Assembly (NCBI RefSeq): GCF_041146395.1
Contig: NC_091010.1
Span: 53,030,001 to 53,094,000 of the forward strand
Direction of reading: 5' to 3'
DNA: 64,000 bases
Source: Eulemur rufifrons
Taxonomy: Eukaryota > Chordata > Mammalia > Primates > Lemuridae
In this document: piece by piece, positions 57,776-64,000 of the stretch
Layout: the number at the start of each line of letters is the position of its first letter
Position numbering within the stretch: the first letter of the stretch is position 1
Translations under genes and position numbers: made by a program
Notes under the pieces: model-generated
Databases searched by the model: none
Seen by the model: only the letters and a program-made list of their open reading frames with translations
Told to the model about the DNA's origin: nothing

Positions 57776-57784
57776 TTATGGTCA

Positions 57785-58055
57785 TTTTAAAACTCTCCTT
57801 TTAAAGTTCTTCCTACCATTCATGGTTCATTTTAAGCACCCCCTTGCCACAGGCCTGCAAAACTGTCCAAGCCAGAAGGTCCCATCCTACCTTTATTCTC
57901 TAGCACTTTTGTCATCCAGATGATATGCATCTTCTACTACTTCATATGAATGTTCATAACTTTCTGTACCACTTCACACACAAGCCTAGATCAGTGCCTA
58001 GAACGTATTAGGTGCTCAGAAAATATCTGTGGAATTAAAAGTTAACAAGATAATT
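57785..58055 (+). mobile_element. Probable L2/MIR-like 3' relic, sense
   Basis: 'agatcagtgcctagaacgta' and 'ttaggtgctcagaaaatatc' match the common 3' tail of L2/MIR, preceded by a C/T-rich L2-like stretch. Confidence 0.55.
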
Positions 58056-58059
58056 TTTA

Positions 58060-59200
58060 TAAGGTTGTTAGCACTTTCCCTGACACACAGTTAACACCCC
58101 TTAAAAATTTGCGATTATAATATCATAAATAAAACACTCCATGTATTTTTGTACCCAATTCTATAGTCTTGAGAGTCCTTTTTAAAAAAGATGTAAATCA
58201 TTTCCACAGCCAATATTTAATTATCTTTACTAGAAGATATCAGTACATTTCCAAAAAAAAGATTCAAGTTCTAGTCTTATGTATTTTATAGCCAAATATT
58301 ACATTTTTGCCAAAACAAAGATGACATAAAACAAATGAATATGCCTTTATATCTTACTGCAAATATCAGTACCTCATTCAAACAATGGCTTTCAAATTTC
58401 ATCTGTACATGAATGGTGGGAAAAATGTGAAATATGAGGTTTGCTCACTTTCAAGTCAAGGTCATAGATCAATGCGGTATCTTTGTTTTCCCATAACTTT
58501 ACAAGTGCAAGGTGCTCAACACTTTCAGGTTGAAGACACTAACATATTGAGTGTGACCTGGGTGAGGCTTTCGAGAAGCTACTGACCACGTGTCACCAGA
58601 GAGTAGAAAGCAGGCAGGCTCCTTATTTTTAAGATAGGTTTTAAGGGGGTCTAAGACAGAAGATAGGTTTGTCTGCCTCCACATCTTGTACATTATTTTT
58701 CCACAGCATCTTGCCTTTCATTCCACGTTGTGTTTGCATTTTTGATTTGGACCAGAGCCCTGATCATAAAAGGACAAATGTAAGTTTGCTAAAGAAAGCC
58801 AATTCTACTAAAATTTTAAAAGTCAGGTGGAAAGAATCTTATACAAATAATCATCCAACCCAGTTTGCACAGCCAATTTCAAAATAAAACTTAATTGTGT
58901 TGCTAACTCAGAAATGTATTAACAAGACCAGATCTCAACATTTTCAGATGACCTAATGATCAATTAATCACCCAAGAGTTGATTTTAAGACTTACAATGA
59001 AGGAGCAGCATGTGAGAACAATGGAATTAGTACTGAAGGGAAGGAATGAGATGTGACAGACACATGTTAAAAACATTTCTCTTTCAGAAGGAGATGCAGC
59101 TTCCATAACCAGGACTCGCCTTTGCCCAACCTCCTCCGATATCCAACCAAAACAAATAATTTCACAGAAAGATCTTAAAAGGATCTGATTTCTAAATTCT
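58060..59200. other. Unassigned non-coding stretch
   Basis: No gene or recognisable repeat. Confidence 0.45.
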
Positions 59201-59204
59201 ACAT

Positions 59205-59400
59205 TAAAGTCTGAAGTCAGATCAATGTGGGTTCCAAATCATGCTCTAGCCTTGACCCTTTGTGTCATCTTAGCCAAGTCAATTATCCTTTCTTAACCTC
59301 AGTTTTGTGTAATGGGACTGATAATCCTGCCCTCATAAGATTATTGTGAAAATTAAAACCATGATAAATATAAGACATTAAAAAAAGCCCAGTTTAATTA
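59205..59400 (+). mobile_element. MIR SINE, sense
   Basis: 'gtgggttccaaatcatgctc', 'atcttagccaagtcaattat', 'tcctttcttaacctcagttt' and 'aagattattgtgaaaattaa' cover most of MIR in sense. Confidence 0.85.
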
Positions 59401-59404
59401 TCAA

Positions 59405-60425
59405 GGTTGTGTTGATACATGTCATGACTAAAAATAGCTGAAGGCAAACACAGAGATGTCAAATGACCAGACAGCCATGCAATTTAAGAATGAGTGTTAA
59501 TACCACCATAATAATGTAAGTTAAGTAATACATTACACATAATTATTTTTGGTTTATAATTTTTTGAACAACATTGCATGTGCAAAAGACACTGATGGGG
59601 GCAGTGCGAAACTGAAACATTTAAGTTATATTTAGCATAAAATTTTGAAGAAGAGATATTAATGCTTACCATCTACCTAATAAGAATCCTGTATAGATTA
59701 TTAATAATTAGCTAATGCTGCTTAGCATTTTGGAACTCAATAGAAGAGAGAATAATACACACATGCAGACACACACATATGCAAAGCACTAAATATTAAC
59801 ATATATAATCAGATCACAGCACATGATGTATGAAGTGAGGGGCACAGAAGCAACATGTTCTTGCTCTTGAGAAATTATCTGTACTCAGCATCTTTCATGT
59901 CACAAGATTCCCCGACTGGATCCAGAACTAGCAAAGGTTCCCATCAAGAAAGGCTGTTCCATATGACAAGGCTACAAGTATTAGTACCTGCATTTAAGTG
60001 AAGGTTCTCAAATTTGGGGAATTCCACTGCACACATATACAATATACTCAAACAAAACACATACACACACACAAAATGGACGGGACTAGTCACGGGTAAA
60101 GCAAAAGTGACATCTTCAAAAGGCTACCCCAAGAGCATCAGCAAAAAGCACAGGAAGGAGAAAGGAACAAAGCAAGGAAACCATTCAGAATTCCTGAAAA
60201 GTCAGATGGGCAGCCTATCAATACCGTAAGTCTGTACTTCCAATGCAGGTGTTATTGCAGTCATTAGTCTTTCTTAGCCACAGCTTTTAGCTAACAATCT
60301 GAGAGGTCCAAAAGATGTTTTATGTTGTGCCCTGCTTCTTTCTGGGTTAGGAAATCTAAGTGAAAAATCGTAAGTCTCCAATTTGGGTCTTACATTTGGG
60401 GTTAATGAACTGTCTTCTTTAATGA
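59405..60425. other. Unassigned non-coding stretch
   Basis: A degenerate CA-rich patch lies at 59757-59782 and another at 60056-60074. No gene. Confidence 0.45.
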
Positions 60426-60430
60426 TCTTA

Positions 60431-60510
60431 GAGAAAAAATGTGTTGCAAAGGCAGTGATGCACATGTATAGAGAAAAAATGTGTTGCAAAGGCAGTGATG
60501 CACATGTATA
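60431..60510 (+). repeat. Perfect 40-bp tandem duplication
   Basis: 60431-60470 and 60471-60510 are identical over all 40 bases, head-to-tail, starting gagaaaaaat and ending cacatgtata. The absence of substitutions implies a recent event or a polymorphism. Confidence 0.98.
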
Positions 60511-60599
60511 CAGTACTTCACAACACCAATGTCCTTCTGTGTGTATCAAGATATCATACATGCATACCTGATTCTGATTCTGTGGATTAGTTCTGAGTG

Positions 60600-60710
60600 C
60601 ATTGACCCCACTTTACAGATGAGGAAATTAAAACCCACATTATTAAAATAACTTGTCAAGGGCACATGACTAATAAATAAGACTAGAAGTCAGGTCTCCA
60701 CTCTGCTTCC
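60600..60710 (-). mobile_element. MIR fragment, antisense
   Basis: 'ccactttacagatgaggaaa', 'taacttgtcaagggcacatg' and 'gactagaagtcaggtctcca' follow MIR in reverse. Confidence 0.78.
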
Positions 60711-60714
60711 ATTT

Positions 60715-62340
60715 CACCAAGTTGCCTGCATTTAAGTTTTCTCTGATTCCCCCACTTTAATTTACAAAAATAACAACTTTAAACTTTACTTCCTCCAGAA
60801 TGCTCAGACAGATGAATGTGGCTAGATGAAATTGATTAGCTCTGTTTTTGAAAACATGTACATATATCCTGGAAAAAGTCGTGTACTTGTGTGTTGGGGG
60901 TTGGCATTGAGAAATGGAAGACTTCAGAGAAGAGAGAGAGCTCATTAGTTAGCAAACTTCGAATGCTCAAACATTAAGTTACTCCCACTAACTATATTCA
61001 GTAGTCTTAGTAGACTTACTGCATGCCACCTTTCTGAAACCCTGATCCACACTGTCTCCTCTGGGCATTCACACAGACACACACACACACACACCTCTAC
61101 ACACAAAATCTGGCAAAACATTTCAGTCATTTCTTAAATGGACTAATATTTGATTTGGCAAAAATACATTTTGCCCGCTCTCATTCAGTTCAAAATCTTT
61201 CAAGACTAGTTACAAGATAATTTGCAGCTTGGTATAAGAGCATATATTTCTAGTCCAAAACTTATTTGTTTCATGGTACTTACATATTGTGTACATTTGA
61301 AGCCAGAAACTTTCAGTTTCACCTAAGGAAGTAGAGAAGTTTTATAAATTCAAATTTAACTGAGATGAGTTTTTGGTGGTGATATGTTAATAATACTAAA
61401 TACTGACATTAAAGATGTGATTATTAAGGTAGGGAGTGAGGGCAAAGGTCTCCAGGAGCTGGATGGACTCTCTGCTGCAATAACTTCAACACACTTGTAT
61501 AGAATAAAGCAGAGCCTATGTCTTGAAGCCTGGCTCTTAGGGTAGTGGCAGATATTTTCAGGACAGGGCCATTGATAGATAGTGAATGCTGTTAAGATTT
61601 GCCTCAATACAATCTATACTTATGTACTAACAGAATTCCCAATGAGTAATTATTTGTTTTAAAATGTTCACCACTTTTATTTCAAAAGCTAACAACGAGC
61701 ATAGCTGAAATGCCACGTCTCTGGGTCTCCGTAAAGGTTTCTCGCAATTCCACTACAAATGAAGATAGGGTGACAGGCGCTGTGCAGGGTAATCTGTGCA
61801 CATCTCCAAGAGTAAATTCTCCCATTTCTTGATTTAATCTCTGCGTATTTACTTATGTGTTTAATTTTTACCCATCCTTGGTTACAATGTTCCCACTGTC
61901 TGCTCTATGGTAGCCTAGAGAACTTTCACACACTTTTTAAATGGTCTTTCATCATCACCAACAAAGCTGTTGTTTTAGTATTTCTGCCAGTAAGAGTTTC
62001 CAAGTTCACTTTAAATTGACAGCTTTTACAGATTAAAAAGTTTCAGATTTATTCCTCCAAATCTAAAACTTCCCTTGGCATGGACAAAAATCACCAACTT
62101 TCACCGCTGCTAGTTTCTCTGTGTCAGCCAGCAGCCCACCACACTCCCCAGGGTTAGCTTTCTGGAATCCTGCAATCCCATTCTCCATAAGAAAGGGTCA
62201 AGTGGTTATTTTTGCTATCCACTAGAGGAGGTCAGGCAATGACTGGTGAACAGGCAGTTGTCACTTGGATATTGATGTTTCTAGGACTGGATCACACTGG
62301 AGAACAATCAATAATTAATTTACAAGCTGGAAAGCTCCAG
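60715..62340. other. Unassigned non-coding stretch
   Basis: A CA microsatellite lies at about 61072-61094. Otherwise I recognise no gene or repeat; 62250-62340 has AATTAATT-type motifs. Confidence 0.45.
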
Positions 62341-62346
62341 CTCTGA

Positions 62347-62360
62347 AACACACACACACA

Positions 62361-62391
<31 letters not shown>
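62347..62391 (+). repeat. (CA)n microsatellite
   Basis: Two CA runs split by 'gacacac', about 22 units in all. The nearest repeat upstream of the promoter-like region. Confidence 0.96.
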
Positions 62392-62393
<2 letters not shown>

Positions 62394-62517
62394 GGTCCTG
62401 AGAAAGATGGTTCAGTCTTTCCCTGTAACTTGTATCCATCAGCTGAATGTCACAGACACGGACTACACTGGAAGGCACTGATTGCCCACTGCGATCTTTG
62501 TCTCCTCTAAATTGACC

Positions 62518-62595
62518 TATAAATACGTCGTCTTAGACTTGAGCCATCAGTGAACTTGCAGCAAGTGAAGGGGAAATCACTTGAGGCGACGTCAG
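62518..62595 (+). promoter_or_regulatory. Possible TATA-type promoter with CRE-like site
   Basis: A TATA-box match tataaata lies at 62518-62525. A CRE-like core, gacgtcag, lies about 60 bases further at 62588-62595. In this A/T-rich neighbourhood a TATA match alone is weak evidence; the nearby CpG island makes it worth recording. Confidence 0.3.
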
Positions 62596-62730
62596 GCTGC
62601 CTGAAAAGTTAACTCTTTCGCCACGACATTCCAGGTACTTAATAAAAACCCTACTCTTTGTCTGGGCTTCAGCTCCACAAGCCATAGTGACAGAAAGTAG
62701 AGATTTATGTGCTTACTTGAAAGTTGGGGT

Positions 62731-62772
62731 TTTTTGTTTGTTTGTTTTGTTGGTTTGTTTGTTTGTTTGTTT
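62731..62772 (+). repeat. (TTTG)n low-complexity tract
   Basis: About ten TTTG-like units followed by 'tttcagg', which resembles a splice acceptor by composition. The long plus-strand frame starting at 62724 begins by translating this tract. Confidence 0.93.
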
Positions 62773-62934
62773 CAGGGTTGGAGTTTGGAGAAAACCATGG
62801 AAGTCCCAGAAGGACAGAGGCACAGCTTGAAGGTGAAATAGTTCCTGGGAAAGGCGGCAAAGGCTTTATTGTGCACACTTCCCAAGTCAGAAGACTCAAA
62901 TCCCCTTCTGCGCCCGATCTTCCAGCCCACTTTA

Positions 62935-62984
62935 ACTCACCACCCGTCTTCTCTTGGACCCCGCCCCATCACCGCTTTACTCAC
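62935..62984 (-). promoter_or_regulatory. Two minus-strand splice-donor-like sites
   Basis: GTGAGT occurs twice on the minus strand, at 62984-62979 and 62940-62935, followed by aaag and taaag. Both fit the donor consensus and could be alternative ends of one minus-strand first exon. Confidence 0.4.
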
Positions 62985-63360
62985 ATTGCGGTTGCGGTCA
63001 GACTCAGCGAGCATCTTTGTGAGTTCCTCGCCACCGCTGTCACTGTCGTATGCTGTGTCAGCTTCAGCTCCTCCATCCGGAAGCCATGGAGTTATCTTGT
63101 AGCGGAGTTTCAGGGTCCCGTTACCCTAAGTCCCCAGGGGCTTCTTATCCAATTGGCTCCTGTTCACCTCTCCCATGGCTCGGTGAGGGCAGCACTTTGG
63201 GAGCGAGGAGTTGCCGCTGCAGACGCCCGGGGCGCAGAGGAACGGAGCCCCGCGCCCGCGAGGAGCGCGCCCAGCCCCGCCAGGGAGCCGCCGCCCGCGC
63301 CTTGTCCCATCCGGGAGCAAGAGGAGCGGAGAGCGGGTCCCGGACCGAGGTGGCACGTGG
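62950..63360. promoter_or_regulatory. Promoter-type motif cluster
   Basis: Sp1-type ccccgcccc (62959-62967), an ETS-type ccggaag (63077-63083), a symmetric ccaattgg giving CCAAT on both strands (63149-63156), and an E-box cacgtg (63354-63359) lie in or next to the CpG island. This is the usual composition of a TATA-less CpG promoter. The symmetric CCAAT does not fix a direction. Confidence 0.6.
62979..63110 (-). CDS. Candidate minus-strand first-exon piece, gene unknown
   Basis: On the minus strand one frame is open from a stop near 63130 down to a consensus splice donor (GTGAGT, 62984-62979). It encodes an acidic segment containing 'AYDSDSGGEEL'. There is no ATG upstream in that frame, so either the start lies elsewhere, the reading is wrong, or the exon is untranslated. 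A short minus frame from the ATG at about 63076 would also run into the donor. I do not recognise the peptide. G+C-rich DNA tends to keep frames open, so the call is weak. Confidence 0.25.
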
Positions 63361-63620
63361 GGCTGTCCGCTGGCGGGCTGCCGGGGGCAGGCTCTCAGGG
63401 CTCCAACTCCATCCCCGTCGGGCCGTGGTGGGGCAGGCGGAGGCGGCTCCGGTAGGTGGCGGCCGCTAGCGCAGAGCTAGGCGCCACCACGCGGGCTGGA
63501 CCGGAGTCTCAGGGACCCGGACGCACCCGGGTCAGGAGCTGCGGGGGTCCCGGGCTGAGCCCCTTGCTCTCCTCACCGCTCTGCGGGCTGAGATCGGACC
63601 GCGCTCGCCACGAACCCTCG
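63190..63620. promoter_or_regulatory. CpG island
   Basis: CpG dinucleotides are dense and G+C content is high, in sharp contrast to the A/T-rich and CpG-poor rest of the window. The densest part is about 63200-63310 (runs such as 'cccgcgcccgcgaggagcgc'). No repeat explains it. It most likely marks a promoter and first exon active in the germ line. Confidence 0.9.
63350..63451 (+). other. Candidate plus-strand non-coding first exon
   Basis: A donor-like site, CCG|GTAGGT, places an exon end at 63451 inside the island. The upstream limit is not visible and the given start is nominal. No convincing coding frame with a Kozak start ends at the donor; the 243-residue frame 62724-63455 begins in a TTTG repeat and looks fortuitous. 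A 5'UTR exon is the simplest reading. Confidence 0.35.
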
Positions 63621-63624
63621 CTCT

Positions 63625-64000
63625 GCTGCTCTCCACCTCCCACTGTGGACTCCGGCCTGCTCTTGCCCTCTTAGTTTCTGTAAATGGGCACTTTGATCTA
63701 ACTCACAGCACAGGCGATGTGTCCTGGCTGAGAGAGACACAGAACAGCAGCGGAGATGGGGGTGGGGTGTGTGTGGAAAACATAAGCATATGTGTATGTA
63801 CATATACGCGATCACGATCATTGTGTGCGCGTGTTTAGGGTTTTCCCAGTAGTCGCCAACTACTCCCTTTTCTTCACCTTCCATAGCACCTGTTCTGTTT
63901 AAAATTAGTCTTTAATATCATAATCCCATTTGAAAGAGAACTTTGCTACTAGCCATGTCCTAAATGTTTTGTGGGCATACACCATGGCTTCCTCCAAAAC
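63625..64000. other. Flank downstream of the CpG island
   Basis: Composition returns to A/T-rich. A GT/TA-rich patch at 63765-63835 contains several CpGs ('tatacgcgatcacgatcatt'). No gene recognised before the window ends. Confidence 0.45.

Noticed and set aside
62745..62776. A splice-acceptor-like end of the TTTG tract (tttgtttcag)
   Set aside because: Any T-rich repeat ending in cag resembles an acceptor; nothing downstream forms a supported exon.
62724..63455. A 243-residue plus-strand open frame across the CpG island
   Set aside because: It begins by translating a TTTG repeat (a run of F, V, C, L), then reads G+C-rich DNA that is open in several frames on both strands. No domain or Kozak-supported start, so I treat it as fortuitous.
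1..64000. A CRISPR array, operon, phage or other microbial system
   Set aside because: The regular repeats found are microsatellites or minisatellites without unique spacers, and Alu, L1 and MIR elements show the DNA is from a primate.
1..64000. tRNA, 5S, 7SK, Y RNA or full-length snRNA genes
   Set aside because: I looked for the hallmark sequences on both strands and found only the 28-nt U6-derived fragment; a structure-based search could still find diverged copies.

Overview
The window is non-coding DNA from a primate genome, most probably a lemuriform strepsirrhine. The best evidence is two minus-strand Alu elements (about 1757-2121 and 8641-8981). Both carry the long T/A-rich middle segment and the 'gcctagctcacagcaacctcaaactcc' type of left monomer that I associate with lemur Alus rather than human Alu S/Y. 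The old background of MIR, L2, MER5A, ancient L1 and LTR fragments is that of any placental mammal.

I find no complete protein-coding gene. The open frames across 1-62,000 are short, overlap each other on both strands, and mostly lie in repeats or low-complexity DNA. The only frames with recognisable protein similarity are fragments of L1 ORF2 (about 9510-11470). That copy is 5'-truncated and frameshifted, and its reverse-transcriptase active site has lost both aspartates.

Layout. 1-9,060: an antisense L1 fragment, a purine-rich tract, MIRs, an L1 3' end split by an Alu, a probable solo LTR, a quiet unique block, then an AT-rich palindrome and an old repeat split by a second Alu. 9,060-23,720: a 2-kb truncated L1, several CA/GT microsatellites, two copies of one dispersed repeat, a second L1 3' end with a microsatellite inside it, a MER5A, and a diverged tandem duplication of about 400 bp. 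23,720-41,830: mostly unique or unrecognised sequence with MIR/L2 relics, an MLT1-like LTR, a 28-nt U6 snRNA-derived fragment, and old L1 3' ends. 41,830-62,300: an antisense L1 3'UTR, an older-type Alu, more MIR/L2, several small tandem duplications and many CA repeats. 62,300-64,000: the only gene-like landmark, a CpG island (core about 63,190-63,620). It has CCAAT, ETS, Sp1-type and E-box motifs, a plus-strand splice-donor-like site and two minus-strand ones. It is probably the promoter and first exon(s) of a gene, possibly firing in both directions, and I cannot name that gene.

The window is therefore best read as an intergenic or intronic flank ending at a CpG-island promoter. I see no operon, CRISPR array, phage or other unusual gene system. 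The points worth a second look are the CpG island with opposed donors, the palindromic AT-rich repeat, the tandem duplications, the U6 fragment and a few repeat-free blocks that could be conserved regulatory elements. Repeat family names come from memory of consensus sequences and were not checked with a masking program; most repeat boundaries are good to about 10-30 bp.
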